From: Ectothiorhodospira shaposhnikovii
GTDB taxonomy: Bacteria > Pseudomonadota > Gammaproteobacteria > Ectothiorhodospirales > Ectothiorhodospiraceae
Direction: 5' to 3'
Length of the DNA: 64,000 bases
Assembly: GCF_016584105.1 (NCBI RefSeq)
Contig: NZ_NRSM01000008.1
Coordinates: forward strand, 62,001-126,000
Shown: piece after piece, positions 1-8,176 of the stretch
How positions within the stretch are numbered: the stretch's first letter is position 1
Layout of the letters: each line of letters starts with the position of its first letter
Program-made: the position numbers and the translations under genes
The notes under the pieces: model-generated
Told to the model about the DNA's origin: nothing
What the model saw: only the letters and a program-made list of their open reading frames with translations
Databases searched by the model: none

Positions 1-273
1 TTTTGCCCGCACTCAGGCCCGGCCTTCCCGGAGGCCGTTGTCAACTCGTTCTGTCAGCCGCTATTTTTCAATCACTTAACATCGTCGTGCATTGAGCGTG
101 CGGCACGAGACATGCCGCAGCCGTTCCGGCATCGTCGACGGAAACTATTTAGCTGGCACTGCTGGTGTGAACTCGTGAGTCCTGCCGCCACGCCATCGGC
201 CAGGCGTCAAAGCCGGCCAATGCAGCGATCAGCGGCAGAATCCCTGGATATCTACCGCTGGGCGGCGCAACGG
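1..273. other. Window edge without a recognised gene
   Basis: No convincing reading frame is seen here; the short frames lack family resemblance and Shine-Dalgarno support. Two small inverted repeats are visible: CGGCCT/AGGCCG at 20-37 and TGCGGCA/TGCCGCA near 100-118. The first could be the end of a terminator for a gene left of the window. The stretch also lies downstream of ppnP, which is read towards it. Confidence 0.4.
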
Positions 274-597
274 TTATCCGAAGTGGCAGATGTAGTGGAA
301 GGGCTCGCCGTCCACTTCGATATCGAAGCTGGCGTCGCCGGGCACCGGGAATGACTCTCCGGCAGCGATGCTGCGCCATGCATCCTCTCCCGGCAGGCGG
401 ACCCGACAAGCACCGGCCACGCATTCCATGATCTCCGGCGCCCCGGTGTTGAAGGTCAGGCGGGCGGGCAGGATCACCCCCACCGACTTGCGGGTGCCGT
501 CCGCCAGGGTGAAGCCGTGGCTGACGCACTTGCCGTCAAAGTACACATTGGCCTGGGTGTTCAGGGTGACGTTGTCGAACTGTTGGGTGATGCTCAT
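274..597 (-). CDS. ppnP: Pyrimidine/purine nucleoside phosphorylase PpnP
   Basis: A protein of 107 residues with the small single-cupin fold of the PpnP (YaiE, DUF1255) family. Members cleave nucleosides with phosphate to give a free base and ribose 1-phosphate, acting in cytosolic nucleoside salvage. Family hallmarks seen are the N-terminal NVYFDGKCVSHGF stretch, a central GVILPA segment and a C-terminal FHYICHF ending. The ATG at 597 gives the usual family length; a longer in-frame extension of 21 residues does not resemble the family. It is the last gene of a minus-strand run, 20 bases after the MFS permease. Confidence 0.88.
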   Translation of the reverse strand: MSITQQFDNVTLNTQANVYFDGKCVSHGFTLADGTRKSVGVILPARLTFNTGAPEIMECVAGACRVRLPGEDAWRSIAAGESFPVPGDASFDIEVDGEPFHYICHFG

Positions 598-617
598 GGA
601 AAGTGCTCCGAAAAAGG

Positions 618-2030
618 TCAGGTCTTGCGATCCCGCGGCCGGTGGGCCGGGTCGATCCATGGGTCCTGGGACTCCATGGAGGTCATGCCGTCCCGCTCCG
701 CTTCCACCTGGGAGATGCTCATGCCGGGGGCCTTGGCCCGGACATAGAAGCTGGCCAGCATCATCAGGATGTTGATGGCGCCCACCAGGACGAAGGGGGC
801 GCGGGGATCGATGTGGTCGAACAGGCGGCCGCCGATCATCATGATCAGCAGGATGCCCAGGGCGCCGCTGATGTTGAACATGGCCAGTACCGAGCCGCGG
901 GTGGCCTTGGGGGCCTCCTGGCCGATCAGGGACTGCCCGCCCAGGAACACGCTCATCTGGCCGATGCCCAGCAGCACGAAGAAGATCCAGGTGGTGCCGC
1001 CGCCCAGGGGATTGTCCATGAAGATCACCGCCAGGTTGCCCAGGGCCGCCAGGCCCATGCAGACGCCGAGGGCGGTGACCCGGTTCAGGCGATCCACCAG
1101 CGGCCCCAGCAGCGGCGCCGAGAGCAGGGCCGCCACCTGGGTGATGACGAAGATGAGGGTGGCCTGCTTGATGGCCTCGGGCGAACTCATGCCCATGCCG
1201 ATGCCCACCGTGGTGCCCCAGAGCACGACGAAGGCGGCATTGATGGACTGGTCGCCCCGGGCGATGAAGGCCGCGCCGTAGGCCAGCAGGATGCGCGGGT
1301 TGCGAGCCTCGGTCACCCCGGTGACCAGCAGCTTGCGCACCGGCGGGCGGGCCTCCCGGGTGGGGGGCACCCCGCCCTTGAGACCGAAGCCGATGATGAT
1401 GGCGGAGACCACCGCCAGCCCCGCCACCAGCAGATGGGTGTAGAGCCCGGCATCGGTGCCGCTGACACCGCGGGCGGTGAACACCTCCGGCAGCACCCCG
1501 AACATCTGGCCTATCATGACGATCCCCAGCCCGTTGAGCATGCCGATGATTGCCACCAGCTTGCCCCGGGAACGCTCCGCCGGGTAATCCGCCAGCACCG
1601 TGGACAGTGCGCCGGCAATGGCGACGATGCCCATGGCATAGATGGCCCGATACAGGAACAGGTCATCGCTGGACCCCGCCAGCGGATAGAGCACATAGGT
1701 GGCCGCCAGCAGCATGAAGCCGGCAATGAAGATGGGCCTTCGGCCGATGCGATCGATGAGGATCCCCGCCGGGATGAACAGCAGCAGGGCCACCACCTCG
1801 GTCCAGAACACCAGATCCCCGGTGAGGGTGCCCTGCTGGTCCAGGGGGATGTTCAGGTGCTCGTTGAGGATGTAGGTCTGACCGATGGTGATGAACACCA
1901 GCAGACCGATGGAGACGAAGCCACCGTAGAAGAAGGTCCAGCCGTGGAGGGGCAGGATGCCCGGTGCCAGATAGATGGGACCGATCCGGTGGGTTTTCAC
2001 CGCGGAAGGTGGGTTGCTGGTCTGGGTCAT
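618..2030 (-). CDS. MFS transporter
   Basis: A 470-residue polytopic membrane protein with about twelve hydrophobic segments, typical of the major facilitator superfamily. The loop after the second to third segment contains DRIGRRPIF, a good match to the MFS motif between helices 2 and 3. A second related motif, LVDRLNRV, starts the C-terminal half. It probably exchanges a small solute or drug with a proton; the substrate cannot be read from the sequence. It lies between sohB (15 bases upstream) and ppnP (20 bases downstream), so co-transcription is likely. The last 40 residues are hydrophilic and probably cytoplasmic. Confidence 0.85.
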   Translation of the reverse strand: MTQTSNPPSAVKTHRIGPIYLAPGILPLHGWTFFYGGFVSIGLLVFITIGQTYILNEHLNIPLDQQGTLTGDLVFWTEVVALLLFIPAGILIDRIGRRPIFIAGFMLLAATYVLYPLAGSSDDLFLYRAIYAMGIVAIAGALSTVLADYPAERSRGKLVAIIGMLNGLGIVMIGQMFGVLPEVFTARGVSGTDAGLYTHLLVAGLAVVSAIIIGFGLKGGVPPTREARPPVRKLLVTGVTEARNPRILLAYGAAFIARGDQSINAAFVVLWGTTVGIGMGMSSPEAIKQATLIFVITQVAALLSAPLLGPLVDRLNRVTALGVCMGLAALGNLAVIFMDNPLGGGTTWIFFVLLGIGQMSVFLGGQSLIGQEAPKATRGSVLAMFNISGALGILLIMMIGGRLFDHIDPRAPFVLVGAINILMMLASFYVRAKAPGMSISQVEAERDGMTSMESQDPWIDPAHRPRDRKT

Positions 2031-2045
2031 GGGTTGGTTGGAATC

Positions 2046-3059
2046 TCAGGTTCTGCCGAGAAGCCGCATCACGCGGTCCAGCGCCCCGTCCACGGCGCCG
2101 CTGAAGCGCTTGCCCAGGGGCTGCTTGCGGCGGTAGGTGACCTCGTACAGGTCGAACTCCCTGGACAGGCGCATGAGTTCATCGTCGCTGGTACTCAGGG
2201 CGTCCACCAGGTTCAGGGGCAGGGCCTGCTCCCCGTACCAGTGCTCCCCGGTGGCCACTGTTTCCAGGTGCAGCTGGGGCCGGTAACGGCCCAGGAATGC
2301 CTTGAACAGGGCATGGGCCTCGTCCAGCTCCTGCTGGAACTTGGCCCGTCCCTCCGGGGTGTTCTGACCCAGGACGGTGAGGGTGCGCTTGTATTCGCCG
2401 GCGGTGAGCAGTTCCACGTCCACATCCCGGCGCTTGAGCCAGCGGTGCAGGTTGGGTAGCTGGGCCACCACGCCGATGGAGCCGACGATGGCGAAGGGCG
2501 CGGCGACGATGCGGTGGGCCACCGCCGCCATCAGATAGCCGCCGCTGGCGGCCACCCGGTCCACGGTGACGGTGAGATGCAGTCCCGCGTCCCGCAGCCG
2601 GACCAGCTGGGAGGCTGCCAGGCCGTAGTGGGGCACCATGCCGCCGCCGCTCTCCAGGCAGACCACCACCTGGTCCAGGTCCTTGCGGGCCTGGGTCAGG
2701 ATGGCGGACACCTCTTCCCGCAGGTTTTCCACCCGGGAGGCGCGAATGTCGCCGTGAAAGCGCAGCACGAAGATGCGGCTGCGATCCGGGTCCGGCGGCG
2801 GGGAGGGCTTCTTGTCATCCTGTTTCCGGCCCAGTCGCCGCAGGCGCTGACCCAGGCCGCGGGGCGTCTTGAGATGCTCGCCCAGGGTCTTTTCCATGTC
2901 CCGGTAGCGCTGGTTGAGATGCCGGACGTTCAGGTGTTCCTGGCCCCGTTCCCGGGATCCGCCGGCGGCGGCGGTGATGCTGCCCAGCAGGATCAGGGCG
3001 GCCACCACGAAGGTGACCGCCTTGGCCAGGAACAGGCCGTACTCGTACAGGAATTCCAT
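2046..3059 (-). CDS. sohB: SohB-like inner-membrane S49 peptidase
   Basis: A protein of 337 residues of peptidase family S49 (SppA/SohB clan). An N-terminal membrane segment (residues about 8-32) is followed by a charged linker and then the ClpP-like fold. The nucleophile serine lies in VAASGGYLMA, and the preceding CLESGGGMV is the usual oxyanion strand. SohB degrades membrane-associated peptides at the periplasmic face in E. coli. The length matches SohB rather than the longer SppA. It starts 16 bases after the alpha/beta hydrolase stop, in the same operon. Confidence 0.88.
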   Translation of the reverse strand: MEFLYEYGLFLAKAVTFVVAALILLGSITAAAGGSRERGQEHLNVRHLNQRYRDMEKTLGEHLKTPRGLGQRLRRLGRKQDDKKPSPPPDPDRSRIFVLRFHGDIRASRVENLREEVSAILTQARKDLDQVVVCLESGGGMVPHYGLAASQLVRLRDAGLHLTVTVDRVAASGGYLMAAVAHRIVAAPFAIVGSIGVVAQLPNLHRWLKRRDVDVELLTAGEYKRTLTVLGQNTPEGRAKFQQELDEAHALFKAFLGRYRPQLHLETVATGEHWYGEQALPLNLVDALSTSDDELMRLSREFDLYEVTYRRKQPLGKRFSGAVDGALDRVMRLLGRT

Positions 3060-3075
3060 CAGTGCTCAGTCCCGA

Positions 3076-4086
3076 TCAGGCTTCGCCCGTGGTGCCCAGG
3101 GTCTTCTCCACGAAGGCGTCGTATTTCTGCACGAACTCGTCGGGCAGCTCGTAGAAGGGCAGGGCGCCGGTCGGCAGTTCTTCCACCTGCCAGTTGGGCA
3201 GGCGTTCCACCGCGGCCTTGCCGCGATAATCCACGAAGTCGCCCCGCTCGCCGTGGCACATGAACACCGGCAGGGTCAGGGATTCGTAGACCCGGGTGAT
3301 GTCCTTGCTGAACAGGTTGCCCGCCAGGAAATGATAGGGCGCATGCTGGGCGCCGGGCTGGCGGGTGGTGGCCACGCTGTACTCCAGCAGGCCCAGGTCG
3401 ATGCGACGGGAACCCCAGGCCTTGTTGAGGAAGTAGCGGATCACGCTGCGCTTGGTCAGGGCGTTGAACAGGCCCTGGTTCCAGGGGCCCCGGGTGAGCA
3501 GGGTGTGCAGCCAGGGCATGCCCCGGGTGCTTTCCGGTGGGCCGTCCAGGCGGCCGGTACCCCGGAAGCCGGTGGGGCTGACCAGGGCCACGGTACGAAA
3601 ATCGTCGGCGGATTCGGCGGCGGCCCGGGCCAGGAATTCCGAGCCCAGGGACAGGGCGATGGCATCGATGGGGCCGTCGCCCATCAGCCGGCGGATCTCC
3701 TGCACCATGGCATGAATGGCATCGGTCATGAGGCGGGGCGTGTAGGGCCGGTCGCTGCGGTCCGAGCCGCCGAAGCCGGGCAGATCCAGGGCAAAGACGG
3801 GCCGCAGGCGGCTGTAATGGTCATAGAGGGGTTTCATCTCGTAGGCGGAGCCGGCGGCATTCACGCTGTGGATGAGCAGCAGGGGTACGGTGTGCTGTGC
3901 CTCGGATTGGGCCGGGCCACCCTGGTAATAACAGAGCTGGCCCGCCTTGCTGTCCAGGGTGCGCCGTTCGCCGCTCAGGGCCGATGGCAGTGGGGACGGC
4001 GGGGCCTGGGTGCCGGTCTTGTCGGCAGCGCCCGTGACGGCCTGGGCAAACTGGATCGAGGGCTGTGACGTGATCGTCCTGGACAT
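3076..4086 (-). CDS. Alpha/beta hydrolase
   Basis: A protein of 336 residues with the alpha/beta hydrolase fold. The strand PLLLIHSVNAAGS forms the oxyanion region, ALSLGS matches the G/A-x-S-x-G nucleophile elbow, and VFMCHGERGDFVD carries the acid region. The ATG at 4086 is chosen because AGGAG precedes it by 8 bases; an upstream ATG at 4188 has no such site and adds a low-quality extension. The N-terminal 60 residues are polar and of unknown role. It is first in the run hydrolase-sohB-MFS-ppnP. The substrate is unknown; a lipid or ester substrate is possible. Confidence 0.8.
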   Translation of the reverse strand: MSRTITSQPSIQFAQAVTGAADKTGTQAPPSPLPSALSGERRTLDSKAGQLCYYQGGPAQSEAQHTVPLLLIHSVNAAGSAYEMKPLYDHYSRLRPVFALDLPGFGGSDRSDRPYTPRLMTDAIHAMVQEIRRLMGDGPIDAIALSLGSEFLARAAAESADDFRTVALVSPTGFRGTGRLDGPPESTRGMPWLHTLLTRGPWNQGLFNALTKRSVIRYFLNKAWGSRRIDLGLLEYSVATTRQPGAQHAPYHFLAGNLFSKDITRVYESLTLPVFMCHGERGDFVDYRGKAAVERLPNWQVEELPTGALPFYELPDEFVQKYDAFVEKTLGTTGEA

Positions 4087-4217
4087 GGCGGCAACTCCTG
4101 CAGATGCGTTGACTGACCGAGGGGGGATCCCCTCATCAATGATCTTCTTGAAGTTTGGGAGTATCCATGGGTGCCGGGGGTTTCTCAAGCGACGTCGGCC
4201 AAAATCAGGGGAAGGGC

Positions 4218-4258
4218 TATAATCCTTGCGGCATGATCAACTTTTGATGGTTCATCAA
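4218..4258 (+). promoter_or_regulatory. Candidate promoter and palindrome ahead of the DUF4399 gene
   Basis: A perfect TATAAT is at 4218-4223, about 50 bases before the ATG; no good -35 element is visible. Downstream, TTGATG-GTT-CATCAA at 4244-4258 is a perfect palindrome lying between the -10 and the ribosome-binding site, so it could be an operator. It resembles an FNR box, but its spacer is 5 rather than 4 bases. Confidence 0.35.
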
Positions 4259-4275
4259 TCCCAGGAGGGTTTTCC

Positions 4276-4719
4276 ATGCATCGTCAAATCCTGAATACCC
4301 TGATCACCCTGTCGATTCCGGGTCTGCTGATACTGGGTACGGCCCAGGCGGACCTGGGGCGCATCGCTCCGCCCGAGGGGGCCTCGGTCTACTTCATCAG
4401 CCCGGCCGACGGTGATACGGTCACTTCGCCCTTTACCGTGCGCATGGGGCTCAAGGGTGCCGGCGTGGCCCCCGCCGGTGTGGATCGTCCCGATACCGGT
4501 CATCACCATCTGCTGGTCAACAAGGATCTGGACGCGGTGAATCTGGACATGCCGCTGCCGTTCACCGACCACACCCTGCATTTCGGCGGCGGGCAGACCG
4601 AGGCCGAGGTGAGCCTGCCGCCGGGCCGGCATACCCTGCAGTTGCTGTTCATGGATTATCGCCATGCCAGCTTTGATCCGCCGGTGGTGTCCGAGCAGAT
4701 CACGGTGATCGTGGAGTAG
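4276..4719 (+). CDS. DUF4399 periplasmic protein
   Basis: A secreted protein of 147 residues. Residues 1-25 form a Sec signal peptide ending at AQA. The mature part contains the DUF4399 hallmarks: YFISPADGDTV, a strand with FTVRMGLKG, the histidine cluster GHHHLLV, and the C-terminal PGRHTLQLLFMDYRH. Members are small periplasmic beta-sandwich proteins of unknown function; the histidines could bind metal, but this is inference. AGGAGG lies 8 bases before the ATG. It stands alone and is divergent from the hydrolase operon. Confidence 0.85.
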   Translation: MHRQILNTLITLSIPGLLILGTAQADLGRIAPPEGASVYFISPADGDTVTSPFTVRMGLKGAGVAPAGVDRPDTGHHHLLVNKDLDAVNLDMPLPFTDHTLHFGGGQTEAEVSLPPGRHTLQLLFMDYRHASFDPPVVSEQITVIVE

Positions 4720-4829
4720 GCGTAAGCCCGGATGGTTCTGCCGGATGGTTCTGATAGTATAACCGTCACAAAGGTGCGGCTCCCCGGTAGGGGAACATCA
4801 CAATAAGGGCACGCTGAACACGTCCCCTT

Positions 4830-4905
4830 CCGTCACTCCCAGCTTCGCGGGAGTGACGGAGTTTCCAGTCCAGGGCTGGGTTTCCGCGTACGCGGGAATG
4901 ACGTG
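4830..4905. repeat. REP-like palindromic element, copy 1
   Basis: A perfect 11-base stem, CCGTCACTCCC paired with GGGAGTGACGG (4830-4859), is followed by a second partial copy with GCGGGAATGACG near 4892-4904. This is the widespread REP-type motif with a GTCATTCCCGC core, normally mobilised by RAYT transposases. It sits in the gap before fbp. Related copies lie at 42363-42434 and 62012-62040. Confidence 0.75.
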
Positions 4906-4968
4906 TTTCAGAATCTCCACAACAGTGCCGCGCCGGACGGCTTCAACACCACCAAGGGAACACCATCC

Positions 4969-5979
4969 ATGTATATCGGTACCACGCTGACCAATTTCAT
5001 CATCGAGACCCAGCGCCAGTTCGAGGGGGCCACCGGCGAGTTCACCGGCCTTTTGAACGACATCGCGGTGGCCTGCAAGAAGATCTCCGATCTCGTCAAC
5101 AAGGGGGATCTGGTGGGGGTGCTGGGCACCGCCGGGTCCGAGAATGTCCAGGGGGAGCAGCAGAAGAAGCTGGACATCATCTCCAATGAGATCTTCATCG
5201 AGGCCCTGGCCCACAACGGCCATGTGGCCGGCCTGGCCTCGGAGGAGATGGATGATGTCCATCACCTGCCGGAGCGAGCCCCCAGGGGCAAGTACCTGGT
5301 GCTGTTCGATCCCCTGGACGGTTCCTCCAATATCGACGTCAACGTCTCGGTGGGAACCATCTTCTCCATCCTCAAGGCCCCGCCAGGGGTGAAGAATCCT
5401 TCCAGGGAGGACTTCCTCAAGTCCGGCACCGAGCAGGTGGCCGCCGGTTACTGTCTCTATGGTCCTTCCACCATGATGGTGCTGACCACGGGGCGGGGCA
5501 CCAACATGTTCACCCTGGACCGGGATTTCGGTGAATTCCTGCTCACCCATTCCAGCGTGCAGATCCCGGCGGATACCCAGGAATTTGCCATCAACACCTC
5601 CAACATGCGGTTCTGGGAGGCGCCGGTGAAGCGTTATATCGGCGAGTGCCTGGAAGGCAAGGACGGTCCTCGTGGCAAGGACTTCAACATGCGCTGGATC
5701 GCCTCCATGGTGGCCGAGGTGCATCGCATCCTCACCCGGGGCGGCATCTTCATGTACCCCATGGATACCAAGATCCAGGCCAAGGGCCAGGGCGGCAAGT
5801 TGCGTCTGATGTACGAGGCCAATCCCATGGGCTTCATCATCGAGCAGGCCGGAGGCGCCGCCACCACGGGACGGGAGCGCATCATGTCCCTGAACCCCGA
5901 GGACATCCACCAGCGGGTGCCGGTGGTGCTGGGGTCGCGCAACGAGGTGGAGCGGGTGACCGCCTATCACCACGAATGA
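4969..5979 (+). CDS. fbp: Fructose-1,6-bisphosphatase class I
   Basis: A 336-residue cytosolic enzyme that hydrolyses fructose 1,6-bisphosphate to fructose 6-phosphate in gluconeogenesis and the Calvin cycle. The metal-binding class I signature [20 protein letters not shown] is clear, as is the substrate segment RYIGxC-like and [13 protein letters not shown]. The ATG at 4969 follows AAGGGA; a longer frame from 4903 reads through the repeat region and is not preferred. A strong hairpin follows the stop. Its distance from the tkt-fba block in this window indicates separate transcription. Confidence 0.95.
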   Translation: MYIGTTLTNFIIETQRQFEGATGEFTGLLNDIAVACKKISDLVNKGDLVGVLGTAGSENVQGEQQKKLDIISNEIFIEALAHNGHVAGLASEEMDDVHHLPERAPRGKYLVLFDPLDGSSNIDVNVSVGTIFSILKAPPGVKNPSREDFLKSGTEQVAAGYCLYGPSTMMVLTTGRGTNMFTLDRDFGEFLLTHSSVQIPADTQEFAINTSNMRFWEAPVKRYIGECLEGKDGPRGKDFNMRWIASMVAEVHRILTRGGIFMYPMDTKIQAKGQGGKLRLMYEANPMGFIIEQAGGAATTGRERIMSLNPEDIHQRVPVVLGSRNEVERVTAYHHE

Positions 5980-5986
5980 TGTCATC

Positions 5987-6010
5987 GGGACCCGGCTTTT
6001 GCCGGGTCCC
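5987..6010 (+). terminator. Rho-independent terminator after fbp
   Basis: A perfect 10-base stem, GGGACCCGGC and GCCGGGTCCC, with a TTTT loop lies 8 bases after the fbp stop and is followed by GCCGTTTT. The U-tract is short and interrupted. Confidence 0.7.
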
Positions 6011-6063
6011 GCCGTTTTGGGGAACATCCACCGTAGCGGCCCCGGGCGGGCCAGGAGGTTGCC

Positions 6064-7116
6064 ATGAACCCTGTTCGATCGTTCACGTTCATCCCGGTGG
6101 TGGTGCTGGTCGCGCTGTCCGCCTGGAGCGCCGCACCGGCCCAGGAAGCCCGTCTGGACCCAGGCATGGTCAACCCGGGCTGGGTTGAACCGCCGCCCTG
6201 GTTCCATGAGTCCTTTCTGGATATCCGGGAAGACGTTCAGGAGGCCACGGATGCCGGTCGGCGACTCATGCTGTATTTCTATCAGGACGGTTGTCCCTAC
6301 TGTGAAAAGCTGGTGCGGGACAATTTCGGCCAGCGCGACATCGCCGACCTGACCCGGCGGCATTTCAACGTCATTGCCATCAACATGTGGGGGGATCGTG
6401 AAGTCACCGACATGGCCGGGCACGACACCACGGAGAAGGATTTTGCCCGGGATCTGAATGTCCAGTTCACCCCCACCCTGCTGATGTTCAACGAGGAGTT
6501 CCAGGTGGTCGGGCGGATCAACGGCTATTTCGAGCCCCACCGCTTCCGTGCGGCGCTGTCCTGGATCGGGGAGCGGAGGGAAGACGACATCAGCTTCCAG
6601 GCGTATTTCGAGCAACTGTCGCCGGAGCCCGCCACGGGGGTGCTGCATGCCCGCGACGGCTGGCTGCAGCCGCCCCATGATCTGGCCGCGGCCCTGAAGG
6701 AGGATGACCGGCCCCTGCTGGTGCTGTTCGAGCAGACCCAGTGCTCCGCCTGCGATGAGCTGCATCTGGATATCCTGGCCCGGCCTGACAGCGAGGCGCT
6801 GCTGGCCCGGTTCCAGGTGGCGCAGATCGATGTCGCCGGCCGTGACAGGGTCATCACCCCCGAGGGCGAGCAGACCAGCGCGGCGGCCTGGGCACGGGAC
6901 AGCGGCGTGCTCTACACCCCCACGCTGGCCTTCCATACCGCCGAGGACGGCGAGGTGATCCGGGCCGAAGGCTATCTGCGGACCTTCCATGTGCAGTCCC
7001 TCATGGAATACGTGCTCACCGGTGCCTACCGGGACGAGCCGGAGCTGCAGCGCTACCTGGACCGGCGTGCCCAGTCCCTCTATGAGCAGGGGATCGAGGT
7101 GGATCTGATGGACTGA
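6064..7116 (+). CDS. Periplasmic protein with two thioredoxin domains
   Basis: A protein of 350 residues. An N-terminal signal peptide (residues 1-27, ending AQA) predicts export. Two thioredoxin-like domains follow. The first has CPYC at residues 77-80 and the cis-proline turn TPTLL near 136-140. The second has CSAC at 227-230 and another TPTL turn. The first domain resembles SoxW/thioredoxin-fold proteins that reduce periplasmic partners. Having two redox centres in one chain could allow electron relay or a scaffold role; this is inference. GGAGG lies 5 bases before the ATG. The gene stands between fbp and gmk, with no obvious partner. Confidence 0.8.
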   Translation: MNPVRSFTFIPVVVLVALSAWSAAPAQEARLDPGMVNPGWVEPPPWFHESFLDIREDVQEATDAGRRLMLYFYQDGCPYCEKLVRDNFGQRDIADLTRRHFNVIAINMWGDREVTDMAGHDTTEKDFARDLNVQFTPTLLMFNEEFQVVGRINGYFEPHRFRAALSWIGERREDDISFQAYFEQLSPEPATGVLHARDGWLQPPHDLAAALKEDDRPLLVLFEQTQCSACDELHLDILARPDSEALLARFQVAQIDVAGRDRVITPEGEQTSAAAWARDSGVLYTPTLAFHTAEDGEVIRAEGYLRTFHVQSLMEYVLTGAYRDEPELQRYLDRRAQSLYEQGIEVDLMD

Positions 7117-7149
7117 TTCTGCCCGGGCTGCATCGGTCCCCCGCCTTGA

Positions 7150-7827
<678 letters not shown>

Positions 7828-7870
7828 TATTGAACGTTTTCCCGCCGTTTTTTCAGGAGTACTGCCGGCC

Positions 7871-8131
7871 ATGGCACGAGTGACCGTAGAAGACTGTCTC
7901 GACAACGTGGAAAACCGTTTCCATCTGGTACTGGTGGCCGCCAAGCGCGCCCGTCAGCTTGCCGGAGGCACCAACCCCCAGGTGGACTGGGAAAACGACA
8001 AGCCCACCGTGGTTGCCCTGAGGGAGATCGCCGCCGGTCTGGTGGGGCCGGAAGTCCTGGACGAAGTGGCCGCCCGTGACCACGCCGCGCAGTCCAAGAT
8101 CAGTGACGAGGAGGTCAACTCGGAGATCTAG
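7871..8131 (+). CDS. rpoZ: RNA polymerase omega subunit
   Basis: An 86-residue protein with the omega N-terminus [10 protein letters not shown] and the helix [14 protein letters not shown] that clamps the beta-prime C-terminus. Omega assists polymerase assembly and is part of a ppGpp-binding site in proteobacteria. An AGGAG motif lies 13 bases before the ATG. It is 43 bases after gmk and 45 bases before spoT, consistent with one operon. Confidence 0.96.
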   Translation: MARVTVEDCLDNVENRFHLVLVAAKRARQLAGGTNPQVDWENDKPTVVALREIAAGLVGPEVLDEVAARDHAAQSKISDEEVNSEI

Positions 8132-8176
8132 CCCCGTCTGCGGATTGCTCCGGGAACCGCAACAGGGCCACTCCGC

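Noticed and set aside
603-2459. Long plus-strand reading frame opposite the MFS and sohB genes
   Set aside because: High-GC shadow: Gly/Gln/His-rich, no family resemblance, and fully antisense to well supported genes.
4244-4258. FNR box before the DUF4399 gene
   Set aside because: The spacer is 5 bases rather than 4; retained only as a generic palindrome.
4798-6990. Minus-strand frame of 730 residues across fbp and the thioredoxin gene
   Set aside because: Antisense to two clear genes and their terminator; composition typical of codon-reversed sequence.
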